DNA of 64,000 nucleotides from the NCBI RefSeq assembly GCF_014904695.1, contig NZ_JACXXN010000003.1:392481-456480 (forward strand), read 5' to 3'. Under the pieces are notes generated by a model. The model did no database searches. It was not told the origin of the DNA and worked only from the letters and a program-made list of their open reading frames with translations. This DNA is from Nostoc sp. MG11 (GTDB taxonomy: Bacteria > Cyanobacteriota > Cyanobacteriia > Cyanobacteriales > Nostocaceae). A program made the translations under genes and the position numbers. Shown in pieces: positions 8,552 through 17,384 of the stretch; the stretch's first letter is position 1, and each line of letters starts with the position of its first letter.

Positions 8552-9907
8552 TTACCTTTTTATTTTTGCCTGGGTAACAATCATTTGCACGCCACCACGA
8601 GGGACAATAGTAATGCCACGACGTACCGGATGTACTGGAAGATTATCAGCAAGGGTTAGTTGAAACTGCGATAATATTGTAGCTAATACTAGTTTCATTT
8701 CATACATAGAAAAGACTGCGCCAATGCAACCACGATATCCACCCCCAAAAGGTAAATATTCATGTGGTGAAAATTTTTGATTGAGAAATCTTTCTGGTCG
8801 AAATTGGTTTGCTTCTGGATAAGTTTCGGCTCGACGATGGGCTAAATAAATACATGGAACTAAAATTGTTCCTGATGTGAATTTATTACCCATAATTTCT
8901 ACCATATCCTTTACCATTCTTGGCGTGCAAATTAAGGCAATGGGGTAAATCCGCAGTGTTTCTTGACAGACGGCGGTGAGGTAAGGTAGTTGTGTAATTG
9001 CTTCTGGATTTGTTGGATTATCCAAAGCGTTTAATTCTTGCATTACCTGATTTTTAACTTCTGGGTGGGAGTGAATCAAATGAAATACCCAGGCTAATAC
9101 ACCTGCTGTTGTTTCATAACCCAGCAGCAGTAATGAAACTAATTGATCGCGTAATTCTTGATCTGTCATTTGTTGTCCGTTTTCGTCACGCGCCGACATC
9201 AACAGACTAAGAATATCTGTACGTTCAGCATCATTTTGCCAACGTCTTTCATGAATTTCTGCGTAGATAAGTTTGTCTATTTGCTGTCGCCTTCTCAAGA
9301 AACTTCCCCAGGGACTCCATGCGCCGAAATCTTGTTGCAGTATGGAGAAGAAAAACAAGCTAGAATACCAAGGTTTAGTTACATCTTCTAACAAAGAACT
9401 CAATTGTGTTTTTAATTGTTGGTAACGCACACCAGGACTAACACCAAATACTACTTCCAAGATAATTTCTAAGGTGATATCGGACATCAAGTTATGTATA
9501 GAAACTGCTGTACCTAATTTCCAATCTTGGGTAACTCTTTCAGTGATTTGACAAATTGATTGCCCATAACATTTGATGCGATCGCCATGAAAAGCTGGTA
9601 GCAATAGCTGACGCTGTCGATGATGTGATCGCGTCTCTTTTAAGACAATTGAATTCTCACCAAATAAGGGTTTAAATACATGAGTTGCTTTCTGAAAATC
9701 TAACTTTTGTGCAGGCACAGCAAAACAATCACTAATTGCTTGGGGATGGCTAAAAAATACTACTGGCGGTGACTTTAACCCCATTACTCGCACTGTAAAA
9801 GTATCGCCATATTTAGCAGCACAATTTTCTAAAAATTGCGTAGGTTGAGTAATTAATTGCAGCGTTTGTAGCAACGCTGGTGTGCGTAGCTCGTTAGATC
9901 CTTTCAT
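8552..9907 (-). CDS. cytochrome P450, CYP110-like
   Basis: 451 residues with a complete P450 core. It has the I-helix oxygen motif LLLLGYETTAG, the K-helix ETLR (ExxR), PERFLN and the haem loop FGGGYRGCIG with Cys394 as axial ligand. The N-terminus (TPALLQTLQLI, FLENCAAKYGD) is like cyanobacterial CYP110, a family linked to fatty-acid or hydrocarbon oxidation. There is no N-terminal membrane anchor, so it is soluble or peripheral. The nearby carotenoid ketolase makes a lipid or isoprenoid substrate conceivable, but the substrate cannot be read from sequence. Confidence 0.92.
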   Translation of the reverse strand: MKGSNELRTPALLQTLQLITQPTQFLENCAAKYGDTFTVRVMGLKSPPVVFFSHPQAISDCFAVPAQKLDFQKATHVFKPLFGENSIVLKETRSHHRQRQLLLPAFHGDRIKCYGQSICQITERVTQDWKLGTAVSIHNLMSDITLEIILEVVFGVSPGVRYQQLKTQLSSLLEDVTKPWYSSLFFFSILQQDFGAWSPWGSFLRRRQQIDKLIYAEIHERRWQNDAERTDILSLLMSARDENGQQMTDQELRDQLVSLLLLGYETTAGVLAWVFHLIHSHPEVKNQVMQELNALDNPTNPEAITQLPYLTAVCQETLRIYPIALICTPRMVKDMVEIMGNKFTSGTILVPCIYLAHRRAETYPEANQFRPERFLNQKFSPHEYLPFGGGYRGCIGAVFSMYEMKLVLATILSQFQLTLADNLPVHPVRRGITIVPRGGVQMIVTQAKIKR

Positions 9908-10454
9908 TATAAATTTAATACTTTTAGGATTTAAGTATTTATAAGAGGTCGTAATTAATTAGTATTAACTTTTATAAAGTTTATCAAATTTTACATGAAT
10001 CTCTAGAGGGATTTTGCAAAAAAGCTTCCTAAAAATATTTTGAGCAGACACTACCGAAATTCTATCTTTTGGTTGTTTTATTAAAAGCCACTTGAAGTGT
10101 ATGGCATTGGTAATTCTTCCCTATCTCCCATGCCCAAAAATTCTATCCCTCGTCTTGAAAAGTTTTGCGCCGGAAAACCTGGACACGCAAACTTTTCGCT
10201 GTTTTGAAAAGCTTTCTACAGCGAGTTTCCGACCTACGTAACTTTTCGCTTGTGGACGAAGTTTTTTATACCTATATAATTTTTTGTGACTTCTTCAACT
10301 AACTGAAAAGTATCCATTCTTGTTGAGCGACGATTTAAGATACTTATCCTGATGTTGTGAAAAAGCAATAAACTGTTACAACCTGAAAGATGTAAAATTT
10401 TTGTTAAATTCAACGAGCATCTACATTTTCCCCTCTTTTTATAAGGTACTCAGC
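9908..10454. other. intergenic region with degenerate inverted repeats
   Basis: About 547 bp between the P450 gene and the divergent enzyme gene at 10455, so it holds both promoters. At about 10150-10260 there is a composite of TCTTGAAAAGTTT and AACTTTTCG motifs. These motifs recur at about 47248-47293 and mark a dispersed repeat. I see no coding sequence or RNA gene. Confidence 0.5.
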
Positions 10455-12668
10455 ATGACTGCAATCTCTCCAAAGGCATCTTCAGCGCTTCCTGATTTTT
10501 GTGAAGGAATCCAATATTTTAGTGAAGCGCTACCAGCTTTTGAAACTTATGGTGCGAAACCTGCTGTAGAGTCGGGTAAAGTAGCGATCGCAGCTCCCAC
10601 AGATCCCGCAGCTGTCTATCAAACTTTACTGGCTGCTGATGCCCTACGCTACCTGACATTACAAGTCACTGGTAGTAAGGCTTCTGGACATCCGGGCGGA
10701 TTTGCCAGCCAAGCAGAAGCTTATGCATCTCTTGTCATGCTGGGATACAAAAATATTATCACCGAAGTCGGACACCACGCCCCCGGATTTTATAGTGCGA
10801 TGTTTCTTGATCGCTCTTTAGAGGATATGGGGATTTTCACGGTTCAACAATTGCGCGATCGCTTCCGGGAAAAACACGGTTTGTTAGGACACCTCTCCGG
10901 TTTCATACCTGGTATTCTCGCACCAGCGGGCCCCCTAGGACAAGGACAACACTTTGCAATGGCGGCTGCATTGCTACACCCAGATAAGTTATTCCCCTTT
11001 ACAGTTGGTGATGGAGGGCTGGGTGAGCCTTATATTGTAAGTGCGATCGCGCATTTCCATACTGCTTATCCAAATGCTACTAACTTCTTGCCAGTTCTGG
11101 TGTGGAATGGTTATAGCCAAGAACACCACAGTATGGTTTCTCTCAAAACTAACGAACAGATGCAGGCATACTGGCAAGGTAACGGCTTTGATGAAGTCAT
11201 ATTAGTGGATGCCAAAGACTTTGACGATCAAAACCAACCAGGCGATTACGTTGATAGTACCGCCTTTTCCTTCGAGCAACGACTAGAATTTACCAAAGCA
11301 GTACTTTCCGGTGTAGATAAAGCAGCGCGATCGGCTCTTGGCGGCAAACTTACCGTTTTTATCATTAAACAACTCAAAGGTGCAGGCGTCCACGCGCGGG
11401 GTGCAAAATCTCACAACCTCTATCCTAAAGATACGTTAGATGCTCCTCACATAATCAGTGCTTTGCAAACCCGTGCTTTAACAGCTGAAGCTTGGCAATT
11501 AGTACGGACAAATGCAGAACGCGCTGGTGGAGGCCCCGCGGCCAAGACAGTGGTGACAGAATTTGAATTACCATTACCAGACTTAGGCGAATTACCTTTA
11601 GAAGAATATCCAGTAGGTGGCGAACCCAAAGTTTCCACAACAGCAATGGGACGATTAGTGGGAATTGTCGGAAAAAAGGATCAGAATTTTCTTGTCACCA
11701 ACGCCGACGGTAACGAAGCATCTGGAATAGCTAACATCAACCAAGCACTCAAAATTATCCATCCCACAACTGATGACTTATATAACCAAGCACCAAACGG
11801 ACAAGTTTATGAACCTTTGAGTGAAGATGCTTGTGCAGGTTTAGCTGCTGGTTTGGCGTTAATGGGTGCGAGAACTTTGTGGTGTTCCTACGAATCTTTT
11901 GCCATCAATGGATTACCAATCTGGCAAACTGTTACCCAAGCAATGGCAGAATTGCGACGTCCAACTCCCTCAACAATTACTTTATTTACAGCTGGGGCAT
12001 TAGAGCAAGGGCGCAACGGTTGGACTCACCAACGTCCAGAAATTGAAGCTTACTTTGCTTCGTTGATGAGAAATGGAAATGTTTTCCCATTATTTCCCCC
12101 TGATGCTAATAGTATCCAAGCCTGTTATGACTGGGCATTGAAAACTAAAAATAAGGGAATTGTGATTACTGCAAGTAAATCACCTCTGCCAATTCGCACT
12201 ACTTTGGAACAAAATCGTCAAGGGTTGCGAGATGGTGCGGTGCTATTGCATGAAGTTGCTGGTGATAAACAAGTTGTGTTTGCTGTGATTGGCGATATGA
12301 CATTAATGCCAGTATTTGAAGCTGCTGCTTTCTTAGAAAATGAAGGTATTGGCGTCAAGATAGTTTCTGTAATTAATCCTCGACAGTTATATCGTCCTGA
12401 TGATACCGCCTGGGAGACTTGTTCAGAACCAGAAGGTGGTTTTTTAGATGATACTAAATTTGCCGAATTATTTGATGGTGATGCGCTAATTGCTGTGACA
12501 GGTGGTGCTGCGGCGATGCTGGAACCTATTTTGTTGCGGAGTAACTGCAAGCGCGATACCTTTGCTTGGAAGCGTGGGGAAACTACAGCCAGTGCTGGTG
12601 AGTTGATGGCGTTTAATGGATTGACTGCTGAGGCGTTGACGAAACGTGCGATCGCGTTAGTGCATTAA
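10455..12668 (+). CDS. phosphoketolase/transketolase-like thiamine diphosphate enzyme
   Basis: 737 residues counted from the ATG at 10455, which is preceded by AAGG 8 nt upstream; the longer open frame begins with an unlikely TTG. The N-terminal half has the thiamine-binding pattern GDGGLGEPYIV...VLVWNGY and SGHPGG, as in transketolases. The second half resembles phosphoketolase more (NADGNEASGIA, GWTHQRPEIEAY, FPPDANSIQACYDWAL). Such enzymes split or transfer two-carbon units from sugar phosphates. The exact reaction is uncertain because the GDGEAETGP of typical phosphoketolase is absent. A decayed copy of its last about 100 bp lies at 13081. Confidence 0.8.
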   Translation: MTAISPKASSALPDFCEGIQYFSEALPAFETYGAKPAVESGKVAIAAPTDPAAVYQTLLAADALRYLTLQVTGSKASGHPGGFASQAEAYASLVMLGYKNIITEVGHHAPGFYSAMFLDRSLEDMGIFTVQQLRDRFREKHGLLGHLSGFIPGILAPAGPLGQGQHFAMAAALLHPDKLFPFTVGDGGLGEPYIVSAIAHFHTAYPNATNFLPVLVWNGYSQEHHSMVSLKTNEQMQAYWQGNGFDEVILVDAKDFDDQNQPGDYVDSTAFSFEQRLEFTKAVLSGVDKAARSALGGKLTVFIIKQLKGAGVHARGAKSHNLYPKDTLDAPHIISALQTRALTAEAWQLVRTNAERAGGGPAAKTVVTEFELPLPDLGELPLEEYPVGGEPKVSTTAMGRLVGIVGKKDQNFLVTNADGNEASGIANINQALKIIHPTTDDLYNQAPNGQVYEPLSEDACAGLAAGLALMGARTLWCSYESFAINGLPIWQTVTQAMAELRRPTPSTITLFTAGALEQGRNGWTHQRPEIEAYFASLMRNGNVFPLFPPDANSIQACYDWALKTKNKGIVITASKSPLPIRTTLEQNRQGLRDGAVLLHEVAGDKQVVFAVIGDMTLMPVFEAAAFLENEGIGVKIVSVINPRQLYRPDDTAWETCSEPEGGFLDDTKFAELFDGDALIAVTGGAAAMLEPILLRSNCKRDTFAWKRGETTASAGELMAFNGLTAEALTKRAIALVH

Positions 12669-12833
12669 AGCTGGAATTGTTTCTAATTTTATCGCATTTA
12701 TACGTATGAAAACGCTGAAAAATTGCGTTGCAATGCGTATATTTGCGTTTTTTTATGAGAACTTTGAGAGCATTAAGATTAGCCCACAAGATAAATGCGG
12801 GTAGATTTGCTGAAATTTGTTGAGAATAACAGG

Positions 12834-13061
12834 TTTACGAGTCGCAAAAGTTAATTTACGAGTCGCAAAAGTTAGTTTACGAGTCACAAAAGTTAGTTTA
12901 CGAGTCACAAAAGTTAGTTTACGAGTCGCAAAACCTTATTTACAAGTCGCAAAACCTTATTTACGAGTCGTAAACTTAGTTAACGAGTCACAAAACCTTA
13001 TTTACAAGTCGTAAACTTAGTTAACGAGTCACAAAATCTGATTTACGAGCTAGAAACGAAG
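12834..13061. repeat. tandem array of about eleven 20-21-bp units
   Basis: Degenerate units of the form TTTACGAGTCgCAAAAgTTAg follow each other without spacers. Later units vary to CAAAACCTTA or GTAAACTTAGT. One frame can be translated as a seven-residue repeat (LRVAKVS), which explains the spurious open frame here. The array lies between the enzyme gene and the duplicated copy of its 3' end. Confidence 0.88.
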
Positions 13062-13080
13062 CTCGATACTTTTATATGTA

Positions 13081-13161
13081 AGCGTGGGAAACTACTTAAT
13101 GGCATTTAATGGATTGACTGCTGAGGCGTTAACGAAACGTGCGATCACATTAGTGTATTAA
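13081..13161 (+). pseudogene. decayed duplicate of the 3' end of the upstream enzyme gene
   Basis: The sequence from AGCGTGGGAAACTAC to ATTAGTGTATTAA closely matches 12570-12668, the last 33 codons of the phosphoketolase-like gene. It shares GGATTGACTGCTGAGGCGTT exactly. About 17 bp (the AGCCAGTGCTGGTGAGT part) are missing and several bases differ, including a lost HIP1 site (GCGATCAC). The original stop position is preserved. Confidence 0.85.
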
Positions 13162-13307
13162 GGTTGGGTTTATTAAGTAGAAAAGTCTAAATTTTTAACC
13201 GCACATGAACGCAGACAAATTAGCGTTTTAATACGTGTATTTACGGTTACTTTTATAATTTTACGATGTATTACTATATATAGTATTTAATTAACAGAAG
13301 TAACTGT

Positions 13308-14335
13308 ATGCTTAATGAGACAACTAAAAAGCTAGTGGATGAAATTACAAAAAACTTGGCAGCAAGCAAAGAATCTATATCTTCTTCTTTCGGAGAACTA
13401 TTAAGTTTATTAATTGATAGACTACAGCTATCTCAAGATAAAAAATTTGTATTTCTTTTACTAGGTAAAACAGGTGTTGGTAAATCTAGTACTGTTAATT
13501 CGTTACTGAGTCAGGAAATTGCTCATGTTGGCAAATATGATGCTACAACAATGCAAGTTCAGGAATATGAACATGAAATGAATGGTATTAAATGTTTAAT
13601 AATTGATACGCCTAGACTGTGTGACGATATCCCGGAAAAAGGCAATAATCAAAAGTATATAGAATTGATTCAACAGCAAGTCAACCAGATAGATTTACTT
13701 TGGTTTGTAACTCGTCTTGATGACCCAAGAGTTGGTGAAGACGAAAAGAAAGGTATACAAATTATTTCAGAAGCATTTACACCAAAAGTTTGGGAACATT
13801 CTGTAATTGTCTTCACACGCGCTAATAAAGCTGATGATTATTTAGAAGAACTAAACGTATTAGAGATAAAATTTCAAAACATACAGGTCAAGAAATTGCA
13901 AATACAATTCCCTCAGTCGCCGTAGATAATAAAAACCAAACAACACCAGATGGCAAAAGATGGTTAGAAGAATTATATACACAAGTATTTACAAGAATGT
14001 CTGAGAGAGGTGCTATTCCTTTTTTGATGGCAACCGCTTCTATAATAAATAAAACACGATCTAATAAAGATAATAGAGAGCCAAACTGGAATTTTTATAA
14101 TAATTCTGAATTTCAAACTGAAGGTAAAAAAGATGTAAATCATGAATTTAATGTTAATGATTTTGCATTTACAGGTATACAGAAAGAATTAATTAAGAAA
14201 AAACTTATAGAAGTTATTCCAGCTTTAGCAGCGGCGGGTGCAAGTGCTGGAGCGGTAGTTGGTGGGCCAATTGGTGCTGCAATTGGTGGTGTAGTAGGTG
14301 CTGCTGTAGGAAGTATTTTTTACTTTCTTAGCTAA
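13308..14335 (+). pseudogene. AIG1/GIMAP-like GTPase with glycine-zipper C-terminus, frameshifted
   Basis: The first frame (13308-13925) gives an N-terminal helix, a P-loop GKTGVGKSS at residues 53-61, a G3-like IIDTP and a TRANKAD region. Near 13868-13871 an AAAA run appears one base short. With five As the protein would read EIKISKHTGQEIANTIPSVA and continue in frame to 14335, about 342 residues. The second part ends in AALAAAGASAGAVVGG and AAIGGVVGAAVGSIFYFL, a Gly/Ala-zipper hairpin likely to insert in membrane. The role is unknown; P-loop GTPases with such tails remodel or permeabilise membranes in some systems. Either a real lesion or a homopolymer error. Confidence 0.78.
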
Positions 14336-14386
14336 AAGTAAATGACACAGATAAAGTTATCCTTGTATCTAGCAATACACATTGCC

Positions 14387-14625
14387 TTATGACGAACCGT
14401 AACCATACATATATTCTTTATTTGTAGACAAATCACTCGCTGCTTCAACACAACCAATGTATTCTTGAGCCAGAGTCAAAGCTGAACCCCTGATTTTATT
14501 TCTTGAGCAGATAACTCTTGCTTTTGCATTTTCGCAAGTAAAAATTCTACAAAATCTAATGCCTCTTGTTGCTTATCAGGAGGTAATATTCTTACCTTGT
14601 CTATAATAATTTTCTCAATAGTCAT
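14387..14625 (-). pseudogene. DUF2281-like small protein, frameshifted
   Basis: The start at 14625 gives MTIEKIIIDKVRILPPDKQQ followed by EALDFVEFLLAKM, the signature of DUF2281 proteins often found as antitoxins. The frame stops at 14476 after 49 codons. An adjacent frame continues GSALTLAQEYIGCVEAASDL then STNKEYMYGYG to a stop at 14387, which looks like the normal end of such proteins. One extra G in the run at 14487-14490 (CCCC on the plus strand) would join them. No partner toxin gene is evident next to it. Confidence 0.7.
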
Positions 14626-14697
14626 TTTCTATAGCCTCTGGCATCAACTAATACATCTTAAAATTTAAAACTTTATTCAGCTGTATGCCTTTATAAA

Positions 14698-14925
14698 TTA
14701 AAAATTTATCAGCCGCGATCGCGCAATTTCTCTTCTACCGATGGGACGCACTTGTATGCTGTGGAGTGAAACAATTGCCACAGTTTCCCCATCCAATATG
14801 ACAAATTCAACCTCGTATCCTTTGCCACCCTGATGTACTAAAACAACTGTACCTATATCACCCTGTTCTAAACTATATTCTGGGAGATCACTATTCAGAA
14901 TAACCCTATCAAGTTCTTGAATTAT
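14698..14925 (-). pseudogene. DUF4926-like small protein lacking a normal start codon
   Basis: The open frame reads IIQELDRVILNSDLPEY, then SLEQGDIGTVVLVHQGG and GYEVEFVILDGETVAIVSL, an SH3-like DUF4926 pattern. Relatives usually begin with Met at the IKELDRV position. Here that codon is ATA (14923-14925) and no ATG, GTG or TTG gives a plausible start. It may be a decayed gene or use an unusual start. It lies next to other broken toxin-antitoxin-type genes. Confidence 0.55.
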
Positions 14926-15017
14926 TCTTCTCTCCGTTTCAGTGGGTATGAAGTAACAAACTTAGGATTTGAGCGTTATATTTATTCTAGACTTCAACTA
15001 TACAAGATTAATTTATT

Positions 15018-15236
15018 ATGAAATTTCAAGTTATTTTTACCTTTGATTCAGAATATGAAGGCTATGTTGCGGAAGTTCCAGAACTTCCAGGCTGCGTAAG
15101 CCAAGGCAAAACATTAGATGAGGCAATTAAAAATATTAAAGATGCTATTACGGGATATCTCCACGTCCGAGCTAAACATGATCAGCCTTATATTATGAAG
15201 GAATCACAAGTTTTTATTGGGGAAGTTGTAGTATAA
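15018..15236 (+). CDS. hicB: HicB-family antitoxin
   Basis: 72 residues with the HicB/UPF0150 partial RNase-H fold pattern: FTFDSEYEGYVAEVPELPGC, then GKTLDEAIKNIKDAI. HicB proteins neutralise the RNA-binding toxin HicA and often repress the operon. It is short and lacks a C-terminal DNA-binding helix-turn-helix. The stop codon directly abuts the ATG of the hicA remnant. Confidence 0.88.
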   Translation: MKFQVIFTFDSEYEGYVAEVPELPGCVSQGKTLDEAIKNIKDAITGYLHVRAKHDQPYIMKESQVFIGEVVV

Positions 15237-15454
15237 ATGGGACGTTTATCAATATATCCGATAAAGAAGCTGTTAAGATTTTTGAAAAATTCGGTTATGT
15301 ATTAGATCACCAAACAGGAAGCCACATGATACTTTGGTGTGAATCAAAACCAACTCTATCAATTCCCAATCATCGGGAATTAGCACCTGGGTTACTTAGA
15401 AGTTTGATTCGACAAGCAGGAATTACAGTTGATAAATTCCTCGAAAACAAATGA
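15237..15454 (+). pseudogene. hicA: HicA-family mRNA interferase, frameshifted
   Basis: The start MGRLS is in one frame. The rest of a HicA (ISDKEAVKIFEKFGYVLD, HQTGSHMILW with the catalytic His in GSH, IPNHRELAPGLLRSLIRQAG) is in another. One A added at 15251-15252, giving TCAAATATATCC, restores a 72-residue toxin. As read, translation stops after 22 codons (TAG in ATGTATTAG). Toxin loss while the antitoxin is kept would be biologically tolerable; a sequencing error is equally possible. Confidence 0.78.
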
Positions 15455-15576
15455 ACTTAGATACAAGGATTATTATGTTAGTCAGAATAACCTTATGAAG
15501 TTATTGAATTATAGCTGTTAATCTTACAGGCTTAGCCAACTATAATGTACTTAAGATTTTATACAAGGATAGAACC

Positions 15577-15930
15577 ATGACTGACACTCAAAAGATGGTT
15601 CGCTTAAACTTAGATTTGTCACCTGAACTTAATCAGATAATAGAGGAATTAGCAAATAAAATAGGCACAAGTAAAAGCGAGGTTCTGCGTCAGGCTATAA
15701 CCTTGATGCAAATCATGGTTATAGCTAAAGAGGAAACTAAAAAATTAGGAGTCCCAGAAGCAAATCAATTGATAGTGAATGAAATAATTGTCTCATCTGA
15801 ACAGCAGCCAAAACCCAATGCATCAGAAGCTTTTTTAGAAACCTTTGGAAGCTGGGAAGATACACGCACCGCAGAAGAAATTGTTGATGAAATATATTCA
15901 AGTCGTACTGTAAGCGATGCCTACGGCTAG
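15577..15930 (+). CDS. vapB: VapB-type antitoxin with ribbon-helix-helix N-terminus, C-terminus altered by a small repeat
   Basis: 117 residues. Residues 8-55 (VRLNLDLSPELNQIIEELA, GTSKSEVLRQAI) look like a ribbon-helix-helix DNA-binding domain. The C-terminal part, EAFLETFGSWEDTRTAEEIV, is the toxin-binding tail seen in VapB partners of PIN toxins. The final residues DAYG and the TAG stop are encoded by a small dispersed repeat at 15914-15942. Without it the protein would end TVSDYTL with its TGA overlapping the vapC GTG start. The two-part build (RHH plus VapB tail) is unusual but plausible. Confidence 0.8.
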   Translation: MTDTQKMVRLNLDLSPELNQIIEELANKIGTSKSEVLRQAITLMQIMVIAKEETKKLGVPEANQLIVNEIIVSSEQQPKPNASEAFLETFGSWEDTRTAEEIVDEIYSSRTVSDAYG

Positions 15931-15942
15931 CTACGCCTACGC
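15914..15942. repeat. small dispersed repeat inserted at the 3' end of vapB
   Basis: GCGATGCCTACGGCTAGCTA continuing CGCCTACGC, an imperfect palindrome. Removing 27 nt restores AAGCGATTATACC and a normal vapB-vapC overlap. Related copies are at 55810-55838 (inside sbpA) and, more diverged, at 18605-18632. Confidence 0.8.
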
Positions 15943-15953
15943 GATTATACCTT

Positions 15954-16364
15954 GTGAACTATTTACTCGACACTGATACGTGTATTTATTGGCTTAATGG
16001 TCGTCAGCCAGTCAGAGATAAATTATTAGCAGTCAGATGGGATGAAGTATGCATTTGTGTCATCACTGCCGCTGAATTGTATTATGGTGCATACAATTCT
16101 AATCGAGTTTCAGAAAACTTAGGTAATGCAGAAGACTTTATTCAAAACTTACCTGTTCTACCTTTAACTGATCCTGCTCTTAGAAAGTTTGGTGAATTAA
16201 AAGCAGAACTTCGTAAAAAAGGACAAACAATTGCTGAATTTGATTTACTAATTGCTAGTGTTGCACTGACAGAAAATTACACTTTAGTTACAAACAATAC
16301 TCGTCACTACGAACGCATCACTAGATTAAAACTAGACAACTGGATTTTATCTGAGAAACTTTGA
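15954..16364 (+). CDS. vapC: VapC-type PIN-domain ribonuclease toxin
   Basis: 136 residues. The PIN fold starts with the acidic motif NYLLDTDTCIYWLNG (Asp6, Asp8), followed by ITAAELYYGA and an acidic C-terminal FDLLIASVAL and VTNNTRHYERI. These supply the metal-binding carboxylates of a magnesium-dependent endoribonuclease. The start is GTG at 15954. In undisturbed relatives it would overlap the vapB stop; here the inserted repeat leaves a 23-bp gap, so translational coupling may be weaker. All key residues look intact. Confidence 0.9.
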   Translation: MNYLLDTDTCIYWLNGRQPVRDKLLAVRWDEVCICVITAAELYYGAYNSNRVSENLGNAEDFIQNLPVLPLTDPALRKFGELKAELRKKGQTIAEFDLLIASVALTENYTLVTNNTRHYERITRLKLDNWILSEKL

Positions 16365-16454
16365 AAGCTCGATTAATGGTATTAGTCAGGGATAGCGATC
16401 GCTCTCCTAAGCATTATATTTATTCTAGGCACTCAACTACACAATATTTATGCT

Positions 16455-17048
16455 ATGAACTCACAAATCTTAGATAAAACTAACATACTTCAAGAACAGC
16501 GATTTCTCCTACCTGGTCATTACACTTGGGAAGAATTTGAGAAACTTGAAGCTTTAACAGCAGATGCGCCAGGTTTGCGGATAACTTATCTTGATGGGTG
16601 TGTGGAATTTATGACTCTTGGTGAACAACATGAGATGATTAAAAGTATTCTGGCTATATTGCTAGAAACATACTTTTTTGAAATGGGTATAAATTTTATT
16701 CCTGTAGGTAGTGCCACTCGCCGAGCACAGCAAAAGGGAGCTTCCTTTGAGCCTGATGAATCTTATTATATAGGGGAAAAGAAAGAAAATCCTGACTTGG
16801 TAATTGAAATAAATATTACTAGTGGCAGCATAGATAAATTAGAAAAGTATAAGCGGTTTAAAATTCCTGAAGTCTGGTTTTGGGAAAATAATCAGTTATC
16901 TGTATATCATCTTAGTAATGATAATTATGACCAAATTACTCAAAGTAAATTGCTGCCAGAATTAGATATAAATTTGTTAGTACGTTGTGTTTTAATGCCT
17001 TCAATAATTGAAGCTAGGACAGAATTTATTAACGGAATTCGGTTGTAA
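16455..17048 (+). CDS. Uma2-family (DUF820) putative endonuclease
   Basis: 197 residues. Uma2 proteins have a PD-(D/E)xK nuclease fold and are greatly expanded in cyanobacteria. The fold signature is visible in NPDLVIEINITSGSIDKLEK (Asp114, Glu118, Lys128) and the following IPEVWFWENNQLSVYHL. The N-terminal segment TWEEFEKLEAL and LDGCVEFMT are family hallmarks. It stands among toxin-antitoxin genes but with its own spacing. The physiological role of the family is unknown. Confidence 0.88.
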   Translation: MNSQILDKTNILQEQRFLLPGHYTWEEFEKLEALTADAPGLRITYLDGCVEFMTLGEQHEMIKSILAILLETYFFEMGINFIPVGSATRRAQQKGASFEPDESYYIGEKKENPDLVIEINITSGSIDKLEKYKRFKIPEVWFWENNQLSVYHLSNDNYDQITQSKLLPELDINLLVRCVLMPSIIEARTEFINGIRL

Positions 17049-17152
17049 CTTAGCATATCTTAATGTGTAAGCATTTTTCCTAGTAGAAACATAAAAATAA
17101 AAGTGATATTCTGTATCCGGGTATAACCTTGATGCAAATAATGGTGGTAGCA

Positions 17153-17380
17153 ATGACTACACAAGATAAAACCCAACGAATTCAAATAAATTTAGATTTA
17201 TCGCTAGAACTTCATGAGACACTAAACAAACTGGCTCAACAGATTAATGGAGATCATGCGGAAGTGTTGCTAAAAGCGATCGCACTTATGGAAGTAGCAG
17301 TAGAAGCCAAGCAAAAAGGTAAGCATCTCTGGATTGCAGACGAGAACCAAAACCTTGAGACTGAAGTTATTGGCATCTAA
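17153..17380 (+). CDS. ribbon-helix-helix protein
   Basis: 75 residues counted from MTTQDKTQ at 17153. The beta strand RIQINLDLSLELHETL and the helix GDHAEVLLKAIALMEVAVEA form an RHH DNA-binding domain like that of the vapB at 15577. The 30 bp just upstream (17122-17151) copy a stretch of that vapB, which suggests shared ancestry. The next gene starts 4 nt after its stop. The arrangement of a small RHH protein followed by a small effector resembles toxin-antitoxin or autoregulated operons; this is inference. Confidence 0.75.
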   Translation: MTTQDKTQRIQINLDLSLELHETLNKLAQQINGDHAEVLLKAIALMEVAVEAKQKGKHLWIADENQNLETEVIGI

Positions 17381-17384
17381 CAGC

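Noticed and set aside
12817..13014. 65-codon open frame
   Set aside because: It is the translation of the tandem array itself (LRVAKVS repeats) and has no start context.
12834..13061. CRISPR-like array
   Set aside because: Units of 20-21 bp follow directly without unique spacers and drift gradually; no cas genes are nearby. It is a tandem repeat.
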